DNA of 64,000 bases, taken from Umezawaea beigongshangensis. Lineage in GTDB: Bacteria > Actinomycetota > Actinomycetes > Mycobacteriales > Pseudonocardiaceae. The notes below the pieces were generated by a model. It worked only from the letters and a program-made list of their open reading frames with translations. It was not told where the DNA came from and ran no database searches. Shown piece by piece: positions 1 through 8,309 of the stretch (positions within the stretch are counted from its first letter, which is position 1; every line of letters begins with the position of its first letter). A program made the translations under genes and the position numbers. The stretch lies in NCBI RefSeq assembly GCF_016464305.1, contig NZ_JAEIOJ010000007.1, forward strand, positions 124,001 through 188,000, given 5' to 3'.

Positions 1-1134
1 GACGATCCGCTCGGTCAGCTCCGAGTCGGACACCGTGACCTGCTCGGCGTCGGCGATCGTGTCGAGCACGAGCTGCGTGCGCACGGCCTTCTCGGCCGAC
101 TCGCGCAGCTCGGCGTCGAAGGCCTCCAGGGTCTGCCCCTGGCTCTCCAGGTACTCCCCGAACTTGGCCTCGTCGTGGTCGAACTCGTGCACGGCGTCGT
201 GCTTCCGCGCGTCGATCTCGCCCTGGACGATGCTCTCGGGCAGCGGGACCTCGGTGGTCTCCAGCAGCGCGTCGAGGACCTTGTCGCGGGCCTGGACGCC
301 CTGCTGCATCTTCTTGACGCGGGCCAGGCGCGTGCGCAGGTCGTCCTTCAGCTCGTCCAGCGTGTCGAACTCGCTGGCGAGCTGGGCGAACTCGTCGTCC
401 AGCTCGGGGAGCTGACGCTCCTTGACGGTGTTCAGGACGACGCTGACCTCGGCCTCGCGACCGGAGTGCTCACCGGCGACCAGGGTCGTGGCGAAGGTCT
501 TGGTCTCGCCCTCGGACGCGCCGATCAGCGCGTCGTCGATGCCCTCGACGAGCTGGCCGGAGCCGATCTCGTAGGACAGGCCGGCCGTGCGGGCCTCCTC
601 GACCTCTTCGCCGTCGACCGTGGCGGACAGGTCGACGACCACGAAGTCGCCGTCCTGCGCCGGCCGCTGGACGCCGGTCAGGGTGCCGAAGCGCGCGCGG
701 AGCTCATCGAGCTGCTCGTCGACATCGGCGTCGGTGACCTCCTGGTCGTCGACGCTGACGGACAGCTCACCGAAGGCGGGAACCGTGATCTCGGGACGGA
801 CGTCGACCTCGGCCGTGAAGGCCAGGGAGTCACCGTCCTCGATCTTGGTCACCTCGAAGTCGGGGCGGCCAAGGGCACGCACCTCGCCGCTGTTCACGGC
901 CTCCAGGTACTTCGCCGGAACGGCCTCCTGCACGACCTCGTCCAGGACCGGGGCGCGCCCGATCCGGTTCTCCAGGACACGGGCGGGGGCCTTGCCGGGG
1001 CGGAAACCGGGGATGCGCACCTGCTTGGCGAGCTTCCGGTACGCGCGGTCGAAGCTCGGCTTGAGCTCGTCGAACGGCACCTCGACGTTGATCCGGACCC
1101 GCGTCGGGCTCAGGTGCTCGACGGTGCTCTTCAA
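1..1134 (-). CDS. tig: Trigger factor, C-terminus cut off by window edge
   Basis: Ribosome-bound peptidyl-prolyl isomerase and chaperone that meets nascent chains at the exit tunnel. 378 codons lie in the window and the reading frame runs off base 1, so roughly the last 50-80 residues are missing. The N-terminal ribosome-binding domain carries the family signature around residues 38-50 ([14 protein letters not shown]). The central FKBP-like domain (about 150-240) and the start of the helical C-terminal arm follow. The start is a TTG at 1132-1134, six bases after a GGAG Shine-Dalgarno; it gives the expected N-terminus [13 protein letters not shown]. In M. tuberculosis (recalled) tig is likewise near nei1, rpiB and pepN. 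Identification is firm; only the start codon type is unusual. Confidence 0.95.
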   Translation of the reverse strand, partial: MKSTVEHLSPTRVRINVEVPFDELKPSFDRAYRKLAKQVRIPGFRPGKAPARVLENRIGRAPVLDEVVQEAVPAKYLEAVNSGEVRALGRPDFEVTKIEDGDSLAFTAEVDVRPEITVPAFGELSVSVDDQEVTDADVDEQLDELRARFGTLTGVQRPAQDGDFVVVDLSATVDGEEVEEARTAGLSYEIGSGQLVEGIDDALIGASEGETKTFATTLVAGEHSGREAEVSVVLNTVKERQLPELDDEFAQLASEFDTLDELKDDLRTRLARVKKMQQGVQARDKVLDALLETTEVPLPESIVQGEIDARKHDAVHEFDHDEAKFGEYLESQGQTLEAFDAELRESAEKAVRTQLVLDTIADAEQVTVSDSELTERIV

Positions 1135-1302
1135 CGTGATCTCCTCGTAGCGAACATGACGTGCGGAACACCCGGATATCGCCACGTTCAGCGCCGGGAT
1201 ACCCGACGAGTCTAGGCGAGATGCCCTGCCCGACGACGTGGCGGGGTGGATTCGCCCCGTCGTGCGCACCGTCCGGGAGCACGAGGGACGCCCGGAACGC
1301 GA

Positions 1303-1340
1303 GAGCGCCCGCCGGGACGTGGTCGTCCGGGCGGGCGCTC
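1303..1340 (-). terminator. Hairpin downstream of tRNA-Pro
   Basis: A 16-base stem with one mismatch (outer arms GAGCGCCCGCC / GGCGGGCGCTC) lies 21 bases beyond the 3' end of tRNA-Pro on the minus strand. No U-tract follows, as is common in high-GC actinomycetes. It probably ends the tRNA transcript before tig. Confidence 0.6.
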
Positions 1341-1361
1341 CTCCGTGCAGATCCTCGACCG

Positions 1362-1435
1362 TCGGGGCGACAGGATTTGAACCTGCGACCCCTCGCTCCC
1401 AAAGCGAGTGCGCTACCAAGCTGCGCCACGCCCCG
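1362..1435 (-). tRNA. tRNA-Pro (anticodon TGG)
   Basis: A 74-base cloverleaf. The acceptor stem CGGGGCG pairs with CGCCCCG and the discriminator base is A. The anticodon stem CTCGC/GCGAG encloses loop TTTGGGA, giving anticodon TGG. The T-arm contains GGTTCAAATCC. No CCA is encoded. Confidence 0.95.
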
Positions 1436-1522
1436 GTCGGCACGACCTCTCGGGGAGGTGGTGTGCGAGCAGCTTAGCGCGACGCGCTAAGCTGTTTCCG
1501 CGCCCTCCCCGCGAGGGTGCAC

Positions 1523-1593
1523 GCGGGTGTAGCTCAATGGTAGAGCCCCAGCCTTCCAAGCTGGTCATGCCGGTTCGATCCCGGTCACCCGCT
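1523..1593 (+). tRNA. tRNA-Gly (anticodon TCC)
   Basis: A 71-base cloverleaf. The acceptor stem GCGGGTG pairs with CACCCGC and the discriminator is T. The anticodon stem CCAGC/GCTGG encloses CTTCCAA, giving anticodon TCC. The T-arm contains GGTTCGATCCC. No CCA is encoded. It is divergent from tRNA-Pro and is followed after 19 bases by a perfect hairpin. Confidence 0.95.
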
Positions 1594-1612
1594 CAGGTCA
1601 CACCTCGCAGGT

Positions 1613-1650
1613 CGGGAGGGGTGCTCCCCGCACGGGGAGCACCCCTCCCG
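1613..1650 (+). terminator. Perfect 18-bp hairpin after tRNA-Gly
   Basis: Two exactly complementary 18-base arms are separated by only CA, starting 19 bases after the tRNA. It is a strong candidate intrinsic terminator without a long T run. Confidence 0.8.
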
Positions 1651-1807
1651 TCGTTTCACCCGAGCGCGCTCGCGGACCGCGCCACGAGTCCGGCGACGAC
1701 CGCCGGTCGGCCGCACGGCAGGTGCGCGGCACGCGGGAACCTCCGCAGGCGTGTCCTCGTTGTCCGGTTGTCGGAGGCAGGTGGCCACCGGCAGTACAGG
1801 AGGACCC

Positions 1808-2590
1808 GTGAGCGGCGCGATTCTCGTGCTCGTGCTGGTCGTCGCGGTGGCGGGCATCGGCTTCTACTTCGCCAGGAACCGCGCGGCGGCCAAGCAGCAG
1901 GAACTGGAAGACGCCAGGGCGGACGCACGCCGCTGGGTCGAGCGGCTCGGCGGGCAGGTCGTGAACCTGACGGGAAGCGACGTGGCGTCCCAGCAGGCGC
2001 TGGCCGACGCCTCCGAGCGCTTCACCGCGGCCGGATCTCAGATGGAGCAGGCCAAGACCGTCGAACAGGCGCGACTGGTGACGCAGACCGCCATGGAGGG
2101 CCTGTACTACGTCCGCGCCGCACGTCAGGCGATGGACATGGACCCCGGCCCGGAACTGCCGAACCTCGCCGGTCAGGGCCGTGCGGGCACGGTGTCCGAG
2201 CCGCGCGACGTCGACGTCGAGGGGCACAGCTACGCGGCCTCGCCGCGGCCCGGTTCGCGCACGCCGCACTACTACCCCGGTGGCGTGGTCGCCGGGCGGC
2301 CGGTGCCGCAGGGCTGGTACAGCGAGCCGTGGTGGAAGCCCGCGCTCGTGGCGGGCGCGTGGGGCTTCGGCTCGATGCTGCTGTTCAGCGCGATGTTCTC
2401 CGGCATGGTCGGTGTGCCCGCTGCGGTCGCGGCCCCCGAGGGCGACGGCGGCGACGGTGGTGACGGCGGCGGTGACGACGGCGGAGACGCGGGTGACGGC
2501 GGCGGCGGAGACGCGGGCGACACCGGTGGCGACTTCGGCGGCGGAGGGGACTTCGGCGGCGGCGGAGACTTCGGCGGCTTCGACTTCTAG
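1808..2590 (+). CDS. Membrane-anchored protein with Gly/Asp-rich tail
   Basis: 260 residues, function unknown. The GTG start follows an AGGAGG five bases upstream. Residues 3-22 form one hydrophobic segment (ILVLVLVVAVAGIGFYF), then a charged, probably helical stretch (about 30-115). A Pro/Tyr/Trp-rich linker follows, containing PHYYPGG and GWYSEPWWKP. A second hydrophobic stretch lies near 180-205. The last 55 residues are almost only G, D and E, ending in three FGGGG-type units. This layout resembles actinobacterial DUF1542-type membrane proteins, which is recall and not tested. The acidic tail could be extracellular or a flexible cation-binding tether. The gene is monocistronic and ends at a bidirectional terminator facing nei1. 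Confidence 0.8.
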   Translation: MSGAILVLVLVVAVAGIGFYFARNRAAAKQQELEDARADARRWVERLGGQVVNLTGSDVASQQALADASERFTAAGSQMEQAKTVEQARLVTQTAMEGLYYVRAARQAMDMDPGPELPNLAGQGRAGTVSEPRDVDVEGHSYAASPRPGSRTPHYYPGGVVAGRPVPQGWYSEPWWKPALVAGAWGFGSMLLFSAMFSGMVGVPAAVAAPEGDGGDGGDGGGDDGGDAGDGGGGDAGDTGGDFGGGGDFGGGGDFGGFDF

Positions 2591-2598
2591 CAGCGGGA

Positions 2599-2633
2599 AC
2601 GGCGGGGCCGGTCGTGTCGACCGGCCCCGCCGT
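2599..2633. terminator. Bidirectional terminator between convergent genes
   Basis: A perfect 16-bp stem with loop TGT fills the gap between the stop codons of the membrane protein (plus) and the DNA glycosylase (minus), so it can serve both. Confidence 0.75.
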
Positions 2634-2639
2634 CGTGCG

Positions 2640-3449
2640 TCACTCCGCTTGGCAGACGGGACACCAGTAGAGGTTGCGCGAGGCCAGTTCCCTCGTGAGG
2701 ACGGGCGTGCCGCACAGCAGGCACGGCTGCCCGGTGCGCCGGTAGACGTAGACCTCGCCGCCGTGCCGGTCCTCGCGCGGCGGACGCCCCGTGGCCTCGG
2801 GCAGGTCCTCGGGACGGACCGTGTCGATGCGGCCCACCCGCACGCCGTCCTCCATCAGGACCACCAGGTCGGCCCAGATCGCGTCCCACTGCTCGCGGGT
2901 GATCCGCACGCCCTGGACCAGCGGGTGCAGCCCCTGCCGGAACAGCACCTCGGCCCGGTAGACGTTGCCGACCCCGGAGATCACCGACTGGTCCATGAGC
3001 AGCACGCCGATCGGCGCGCGGGACCGCGACACGCGGGCCCAGGCGAGTTCGGGGTCGGCGTCGGCGCGCAGCGGGTCCGGTCCGATGCGGGCGCGCAGGG
3101 CGTCGACCTCGGCGTCGGTGAGCAGCTCGCACGCCGTGGGGCCGCGCAGGTCCGCGAAGTGGGTCGGCCCGACCATCCGCATCCTGACCAGGCCCACGGG
3201 CGGCGTGACCGGCAGTTCGTCGTCGGAGAACCTGCCGTAGAGCCCCAGGTGGACGTGGACCACCAGGTCGGGCCCGTAGACGTGCAGCAGGTGCTTGCCG
3301 AGGGCCTCGGCCCGCTCCAGCACGCGGCCGTCGACGAGCGCGGCGGACGCGGTGAAGCGCCCCTGCGGACTGGAGACGCCCACCGGGTTCCCCGCATAGC
3401 GCAGCTGGTGCAGGTCCGCGAGGCGGTGGAGCGTGTGGCCCTCCGGCAT
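2640..3449 (-). CDS. nei1: Fpg/Nei family DNA glycosylase (Nei1 type)
   Basis: 269 residues. A bifunctional base-excision-repair glycosylase/AP lyase that removes oxidised pyrimidines. It opens with MPEGHTLHRLA: Pro2 is the Schiff-base nucleophile after Met removal and Glu3 the conserved acid, and this exact opening is typical of actinobacterial Nei1 (Rv2464c, recalled). The H2TH helices are in the middle, with the signature VISGVGNVYRAEVLF at about 155-170. A C-terminal zinc finger uses Cys243, Cys246, Cys263 and Cys266. The ATG overlaps the rpiB stop codon as ATGA, so the two are translationally coupled in an rpiB-nei1 operon. All key residues are intact. Confidence 0.95.
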   Translation of the reverse strand: MPEGHTLHRLADLHQLRYAGNPVGVSSPQGRFTASAALVDGRVLERAEALGKHLLHVYGPDLVVHVHLGLYGRFSDDELPVTPPVGLVRMRMVGPTHFADLRGPTACELLTDAEVDALRARIGPDPLRADADPELAWARVSRSRAPIGVLLMDQSVISGVGNVYRAEVLFRQGLHPLVQGVRITREQWDAIWADLVVLMEDGVRVGRIDTVRPEDLPEATGRPPREDRHGGEVYVYRRTGQPCLLCGTPVLTRELASRNLYWCPVCQAE

Positions 3450-3922
3450 CAGGCGCCGGGCAGAGCGGGCGGCGTGCCGGTCTTCTCGTACTCGGTCAGC
3501 AGGCCGACGCGGCGGGCGTGCCTGGCCTCGCCGGAGAACGGGGTCGCGAGGAACGCCTCCACGATCTCGGTGGCCTCCTCGACCGTGTGCATGCGCGCGC
3601 CGACGCCGACGAGCTGGGCGTCGTTGTGCAGACGGGTGAGCTTCGCGGTCTCCACGCTCCAGGCGAGGCCGCAGCGGGCACCGGGGACCTTGTTGGCGGC
3701 GATCTGCTCGCCGTTGCCGGAACCACCGACGACGACCCCGAGGCTGCCCTCGTCCGCGACGACGCGGCGAGCCGCCTCGACGCAGAACGGCGGGTAGTCG
3801 TCCTCCGCGTCGTACACCGCGGGGCCGACGTCCACGACGTCGTGGCCCTGCTCGGCCAGGTGCTGGGCCAGGTGGGTCTTCAGCTCGAAGCCAGCGTGGT
3901 CGGAACCAAGGTAGACGCGCAC
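3449..3922 (-). CDS. rpiB: Ribose-5-phosphate isomerase B
   Basis: 157 residues. Interconverts ribose-5-phosphate and ribulose-5-phosphate in the non-oxidative pentose phosphate pathway. Visible family features are the phosphate-binding start RVYLGSDHAGFELK and GGSGNGEQIAANK near 66-78. The catalytic Cys of E. coli-type enzymes is absent from that loop. Glu72 aligns with the Glu75 catalytic base described for the M. tuberculosis enzyme, so this is the actinobacterial subtype. I chose the GTG at 3920-3922 because it gives the conserved N-terminus MRVYLG. A longer form from 3949 would overlap the divergent gene's start and has no Shine-Dalgarno. It overlaps nei1 by ATGA. Confidence 0.92.
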   Translation of the reverse strand: MRVYLGSDHAGFELKTHLAQHLAEQGHDVVDVGPAVYDAEDDYPPFCVEAARRVVADEGSLGVVVGGSGNGEQIAANKVPGARCGLAWSVETAKLTRLHNDAQLVGVGARMHTVEEATEIVEAFLATPFSGEARHARRVGLLTEYEKTGTPPALPGA

Positions 3923-3950
3923 GTCGAGCAAGTCTGCCAGGGTGAACACC

Positions 3951-4631
3951 GTGTTCGCTCAACAGGGGTCGGGGCTGCGCCTGGAGTGGGGTGCCGAAGG
4001 GGTGACCGCGCTCGGGGACGAGTGCGCGGTCCTGGTGGTCGTGGACGTGCTGGTGTTCACCACGTCGGTGGACCTCGTGACCGGCCGCGGTGGCGTCGTC
4101 CGGTTGCGGCCGTGGACCGCCGGCGCCCGGTCGGCGCGACCGGCCGACCTGGTCGCGACCGCGCCGGGCGAGGTCGTCGAGACGGGCTCGCCCAACGGGG
4201 CCGCGCTCTGCGCCGCGGCCGCCGCGACCGGCGCGGCCGTGCTGGCCGGGTGCCTGCGCAACGCCGCCGCCGTCGCGGCGCGCGCCGCGCAGATCGCCGA
4301 CGGCCGGCCGATCGGCGTGGTCCCGGCCGGTGAGCGCTGGGGTGTGACGATCTCCGCCACCGCGCCGTCCGGACCGCTGCGGCCCTGCGTGGAGGACCTG
4401 CTCGGCGCGGGCGCGATCTGCGGGGAGCTGGCGGGGTGCGGGCCGGTGTCGGCCGAGGCCGCCCTGGCCGCGGCGGCGCACCGGGGCGCGGACGTGGCCA
4501 CGGCGCTCGCGGGCTGCGTCTCCGGTCGGGAGCTGATCGCGGCCGGGCACGGGCGCGACGTGGGACTGGCCGCCGAGGCCGGGGTCAGCACGGCGGCTCC
4601 GCTGCTGGTGGAGGGGGTGTTCCGGGCGTGA
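3951..4631 (+). CDS. 2-phosphosulfolactate phosphatase (ComB) family protein
   Basis: 226 residues. ComB hydrolyses 2-phosphosulfolactate in archaeal coenzyme M synthesis. Actinomycetes do not make coenzyme M, so the substrate here is unknown. Family hallmarks are the opening strand and Asp in VVVDVLVFTTSVD, and the SPNGAAL and CLRNAAAVA motifs in the middle. The GTG at 3951 has AGGG eight bases upstream; an alternative GTG at 3942 overlaps that Shine-Dalgarno. It is the first gene of a tight operon: its TGA overlaps the next gene's GTG. It diverges from rpiB with only 28 bases between starts, so the promoters must overlap neighbouring coding or leader sequence. Confidence 0.85.
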   Translation: MFAQQGSGLRLEWGAEGVTALGDECAVLVVVDVLVFTTSVDLVTGRGGVVRLRPWTAGARSARPADLVATAPGEVVETGSPNGAALCAAAAATGAAVLAGCLRNAAAVAARAAQIADGRPIGVVPAGERWGVTISATAPSGPLRPCVEDLLGAGAICGELAGCGPVSAEAALAAAAHRGADVATALAGCVSGRELIAAGHGRDVGLAAEAGVSTAAPLLVEGVFRA

Positions 4632-5260
4632 TCGCGGGAGTGGACGGGATGCGCGGCGGCTGGGTGGTCGCGCTGTGGGACGGGCCGGAGCGCGTGCGGT
4701 GGGAGTTCGCCGCCACGGCCGGCGAGGTGCTGGAGCTGACCGCGGAGTGCGAGCGGATCGGGGTGGACGTCCCGCTCGGGCTCGACGAGGACGGCTACCG
4801 CGCCTGCGACCTCGCGGCGCGGGAGTACCTGGGCGAGGCGCGGTCGTCGATCTTCCACGCGCCCGTCAGGGCGGTGCTCGACGCCGGTGACTACGCCGAG
4901 GCGTGCGCGATCTCCGAGCGGATCACCGGCCGGAAGATCAGCAAGCAGACATGGTTCATCACCGGCAAGGTCCAGCAGTGGGACGCCCTGCCCGCCGACG
5001 AGCGGGTGGTCGAGGTGCACCCGGAGTGCTCGTTCCGGGCGATGGGCGTGACCGCGTCGAAGAAGACCGCGACGGGCGTGGTCCAGCGGATCTGCGTGCT
5101 GGAGGGGTTCGTGGACCCGGTGCTGCCGCCGGACCTGCCGCGCGCGGCGACGATCGACGACGTCCTCGACGCGCTCGCGGCGGCCTGGTCGGCCCTGCGG
5201 CACGTGGAGGGCGGGGCGCTGCCGCTGGGGCCGGGGCCGAGACCGACGATATGGGTGTGA
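4628..5260 (+). CDS. DUF429 family, predicted RNase H-like nuclease
   Basis: 210 residues. DUF429 proteins adopt an RNase H-like fold but have no established substrate. Visible features are the N-terminal strand and acidic residue in AGVDGMRGGWVVAL, a second acidic strand GVDVPLGL (about residue 47), and the conserved VEVHPECSF motif in the second half. The GTG start overlaps the preceding stop as GTGA. The next gene starts before this stop, so translation of the three genes is coupled. The association with a ComB-like phosphatase and a metallo-hydrolase does not reveal a pathway. Confidence 0.88.
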   Translation: MIAGVDGMRGGWVVALWDGPERVRWEFAATAGEVLELTAECERIGVDVPLGLDEDGYRACDLAAREYLGEARSSIFHAPVRAVLDAGDYAEACAISERITGRKISKQTWFITGKVQQWDALPADERVVEVHPECSFRAMGVTASKKTATGVVQRICVLEGFVDPVLPPDLPRAATIDDVLDALAAAWSALRHVEGGALPLGPGPRPTIWV

Positions 5261-6075
5261 CGGACCGCTGGATCGAGATCGCCGAGGGGCTCCTCGTGCG
5301 CCGGCACGCCGAGCTGGACCTGTCGCTGGGCCTGGTCGTGGGCGACGGCGAGTGCCTGGTCGTGGACACCGGCGGCGACGCCCACCGGGGCGCGGAGTTC
5401 GCCGCGGCCGTGCGGGAGGTGACGCCGCACCCGTGGCGCGTGGTGCTGACCCACTCGCACTTCGACCACAGCTTCGGCACGGAGGCGTTCGGGCCGTGCG
5501 AGGTGTGGGCGCAGCGGGGCTGCCGGGCCGCCCTCGTGGCGGACGGCGCGACGCAGCGGGCGAGGTGGGCCGCGCACTACCGCGAGGAGGGCAGGCCGGA
5601 CGTGGCCGAGCGCGTCGAGCGGGTGAACCCGGTGCTGCCGGACCGGCTCGTGGACGCGCGCGCGGAGCTGTCGGTGGGCGGGCGGCGCGTGGACCTGCTG
5701 CACCTCGGACCGGGGCACACCGGTCACGACCTGGTGGTGCACGTCCCGGACGCGAGCGCGGTGTTCGCCGGTGACCTGGTGGAGCAGGGCGCGCCGCCGC
5801 AGTTCCACGACGCCGACCCGCCGGGCTGGCCGGTCGCGCTGGACGCCCTGCTGAGCCTGGGCGCCGCGGTGGTGCTGCCCGGTCACGGCGACCCGGTCGA
5901 CCGGGACCTCGTGCGCGAGCAGCGCCGCGAGATCGCGGACGTGGCCGCGCTGTGCGCCGCGGTGGCGGCGGGTGAGCTGGGCGTCGCCGAGGCGCTCGCC
6001 CGCTCGCCCTACCCCGAGGAGTTCACCCGGCCCGCCCTGGCCCGCGTCACGTCTGGACGGACTTCACCTCCGTGA
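5251..6075 (+). CDS. Metallo-beta-lactamase-fold hydrolase
   Basis: 274 residues. The metal-binding motif is intact as HSHFDHSFG near residues 69-75, followed by the later ligands in GPGHTGHD (H about 154), FAGDLVEQG (D about 173) and LPGHGDP (H about 211). The substrate cannot be read from sequence; relatives include glyoxalase II-like thioesterases. The ATG at 5251 lies inside the DUF429 gene, whose TGA is at 5258-5260. A GTG at 5257 with a GTGA overlap is an equally plausible start. The 3' end overlaps the stop of the convergent aldehyde dehydrogenase gene by 29 bases, so no terminator separates them. Confidence 0.88.
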   Translation: MGVTDRWIEIAEGLLVRRHAELDLSLGLVVGDGECLVVDTGGDAHRGAEFAAAVREVTPHPWRVVLTHSHFDHSFGTEAFGPCEVWAQRGCRAALVADGATQRARWAAHYREEGRPDVAERVERVNPVLPDRLVDARAELSVGGRRVDLLHLGPGHTGHDLVVHVPDASAVFAGDLVEQGAPPQFHDADPPGWPVALDALLSLGAAVVLPGHGDPVDRDLVREQRREIADVAALCAAVAAGELGVAEALARSPYPEEFTRPALARVTSGRTSPP

Positions 6076-7402
6076 ACTCGTCCAGGCCGTAGCGGCCGAA
6101 CTCGCGGCCGTTGCCGGACTGGCGGTAGCCGCCGAAGGGCGCCGCCGTGTTGAACGCCGCGCCGTTGACGTCGACCTGTCCCGTGCGCAAGCGCTTGGCG
6201 ACGGCCAGCGCGCGGTCGGTGTCGGCGGAGAACACCCCGCCGCCGAGTCCGTAGACCGTGGAGTTGGCGATGCGGACGGCGTCGTCGTCACCGGCGTGCG
6301 GCAGCACGGACAGCACCGGCCCGAAGATCTCCTCCTGCGCGACGGTCATCTCCGGCCTCACGTTCCCGAACACCGTCGGCAGCACGTGGAAACCGCGCTC
6401 CAGCGGCGCGTCCGGTCCGCCGAGGGCGAGCGTCGCGCCCTCGGCGACCCCGGTGCGGACGTACCCGACGACGCGCTCGCGCTGCTGGGCCGACACGGCG
6501 GGCCCGAGGCGCGTCTCCGGCAGGGCGGGATCGCCCGGCACGTACTTCGACGCCGCCGCGACGGCCAGTTCCAGCGCCTCGTCGTGGCGGTCGGCCGGGA
6601 CGACGAGGCGCGTCCACGCGCTGCACGCCTGCCCGTTGTTCATGAACGCGTTGGCGACGCCGATCTTCACGGCGCGGGAGAGGTCGGCGTCGTCCAGGAC
6701 CACGCACGCCGACTTGCCGCCCAGTTCCAGCGCGACCCGCTTCACCGTCTCCGCGGCGAGCGCCGACACGCGACGGCCCGCCCGCGTCGACCCGGTGAAC
6801 GACACGGCGTCCACGCGCGGGTGCGCCACGAGCGCCTCGCCCACGACGGCCCCGGTGCCGTGGACGATCGCGAACACGCCGTCGGGGACGCCGGCGGCCG
6901 CGACGACCTCGGCGAGCAGGTTCGCGGTGAGCGGGGCCAGTTCGCTGGGCTTGAGCACGACCGCGTTGCCCGCCACGAGCGCGGGGACGACCTTGGCGAC
7001 CATCTGCTGGAGCGGGAAGTTCCACGGCGTGACGGCGGCGACGACGCCGACCGGTTCGCGCAGCACGAGGGAGTTGCCGATCCGCTCGTCGTCGAAGTAG
7101 CCGCTCTCGACCACGTCGGCCACGGCGTTCGCTATGCCGATCGGGTTGGGGACCTGCACCCTCGTCGCGAAGGTGAGGGGCGTGCCCATCTCGGTGGTCA
7201 TCGTGGAGGCGAACTCGGCGGCGCGCGCGGCGATGCCGTCGGCGACGCGCCGGGCGGTCGTCACGCGCTCGTCGAGCGGGGTGCCCGCCCAGCCGGGGAA
7301 CGCCTCGGCCGCCGCCGTGACGGCCCGGTCGACGTCGGCGGGCGTGCTCTCCGCGACGGAGGCCACGACCTCCTCGGTGGCGGGGTTGACGACCTCGATC
7401 AC
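6047..7402 (-). CDS. NAD(P)-dependent aldehyde dehydrogenase
   Basis: 451 residues, slightly shorter than the usual 480-500. Oxidises an aldehyde to the acid. The Rossmann-site motif TPWNFPLQQ is near 130, the catalytic Glu lies in LELGGKSACVV (about 230), and the catalytic Cys in MNNGQACSAW (about 264). EEIFGPVLSV is near 360. The GTG start follows GGAGG by five bases. The substrate is unknown. A near-perfect 17-bp inverted repeat lies immediately upstream, so the gene is probably regulated there. The dsbA-like gene is upstream in the same direction. The 3' end overlaps the convergent hydrolase gene. Confidence 0.92.
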   Translation of the reverse strand: MIEVVNPATEEVVASVAESTPADVDRAVTAAAEAFPGWAGTPLDERVTTARRVADGIAARAAEFASTMTTEMGTPLTFATRVQVPNPIGIANAVADVVESGYFDDERIGNSLVLREPVGVVAAVTPWNFPLQQMVAKVVPALVAGNAVVLKPSELAPLTANLLAEVVAAAGVPDGVFAIVHGTGAVVGEALVAHPRVDAVSFTGSTRAGRRVSALAAETVKRVALELGGKSACVVLDDADLSRAVKIGVANAFMNNGQACSAWTRLVVPADRHDEALELAVAAASKYVPGDPALPETRLGPAVSAQQRERVVGYVRTGVAEGATLALGGPDAPLERGFHVLPTVFGNVRPEMTVAQEEIFGPVLSVLPHAGDDDAVRIANSTVYGLGGGVFSADTDRALAVAKRLRTGQVDVNGAAFNTAAPFGGYRQSGNGREFGRYGLDEFTEVKSVQT

Positions 7403-7410
7403 GCGAACCT

Positions 7411-7464
7411 CCACTGATGTGACACCCGGACGCACTTTCTGCCCCCAGGGTGTCACATCGGTGG
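7411..7464. repeat. 17-bp inverted repeat upstream of aldehyde dehydrogenase
   Basis: Arm 7411-7427 (CCACTGATGTGACACCC) and arm 7448-7464 match in 16 of 17 positions when one is reverse-complemented, with 20 bases between. The repeat occupies nearly all of the 71-base gap between two same-direction genes. It could be a double operator with arm centres 37 bp apart, or a terminator/attenuator after the thiol protein gene. The long spacer favours protein binding. Confidence 0.6.
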
Positions 7465-7473
7465 AGTTCTGCG

Positions 7474-8097
7474 TCAGGAGAAGTCGAGGTCACCCGTGCG
7501 GGTGCGCTTCAGCTCGAAGAAGTGCGGGAAGCCCGCGAGCAGCCGAGCGCCGTCGAAGACCCTCCCGGCCTCCTCGCCGCGCGGGATCTTCGTCAGCACC
7601 GGGCCGAAGAACGCCACGCCGTCCACGTGCAGGGTCGGCGTGCCGACGTCCGTGCCCACCGGGTCCATGCCGCGGTGGTGGCTGGCCTTGAGCTGCTCGT
7701 CGTACTCGGTGGAGTCGGCGGCCCCGGCCAGCTCCGCGGGGAGACCGGCCTCTTCCAGCGCCAGCTTCACGGCCGCGTCCCAGTCCTTGTTCCCCTCGTT
7801 GTGGATGCGCGTGCCCACGGCCGTGTAGAAGTCCCGCAGCACGCCGTTGCCGTGCTTCTCCTCGGCCGCGACGGCCACCCTGACCGGCCCCCACGCCCGG
7901 TCCATCATGTCGCGGTACTCCTGCGGCAGGTCCCGGCCCTCGTTGAGCACGGCCAGGCTCATCACGTGGAACGACAGGTCGATGTCCCGGATCTTCTCGA
8001 CCTCCAGGATCCACCGCGAGGTGATCCAGGCGAACGGACAGATCGGGTCGAAGTAGAAGTCGACCTTCGTCGTGCCAGTGGACTGCTCGTCAGCCAT
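7474..8097 (-). CDS. DsbA-family thiol protein, Rv2466c-like
   Basis: 207 residues, thioredoxin fold with helical insertion. Rv2466c (recalled) is a mycothiol-dependent reductase with a CPWC motif. Here the motif is Cys20-Pro-Phe-Ala23, so the second (resolving) Cys is missing and only a monothiol mechanism is possible. The rest is strongly conserved: [26 protein letters not shown], the cis-Pro loop VGTPTLHV, and [12 protein letters not shown]. The start is an ATG. It is divergent from pepN, as in M. tuberculosis. It is likely a cytoplasmic mycothiol-linked redox protein; this is inference from the family. Confidence 0.9.
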   Translation of the reverse strand: MADEQSTGTTKVDFYFDPICPFAWITSRWILEVEKIRDIDLSFHVMSLAVLNEGRDLPQEYRDMMDRAWGPVRVAVAAEEKHGNGVLRDFYTAVGTRIHNEGNKDWDAAVKLALEEAGLPAELAGAADSTEYDEQLKASHHRGMDPVGTDVGTPTLHVDGVAFFGPVLTKIPRGEEAGRVFDGARLLAGFPHFFELKRTRTGDLDFS

Positions 8098-8309
8098 GCG
8101 TGTCCTCCACGTCGTTCGTCCGGACCGGCGGTGCCCGCCACTCCCGGTGGCTGCAACCACACGACGGCGTCAGGTCTTCCCGGCGGCCGTGTTCTCCCCA
8201 CCGTCGCGCGCGCGCACGTGATTGGATTGCGACGGTCGTGTCCACACGCACGACACTTCCTGTTCCGACGACGTCAGCCCACTGAGAACGCTGACAGACG
8301 AGGTGACCA

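Noticed and set aside
2640-4550. A 636-residue minus frame joining nei1 to upstream sequence
   Set aside because: Only the last 269 residues match Nei; the upstream part is a shadow of rpiB and the ComB-like gene.
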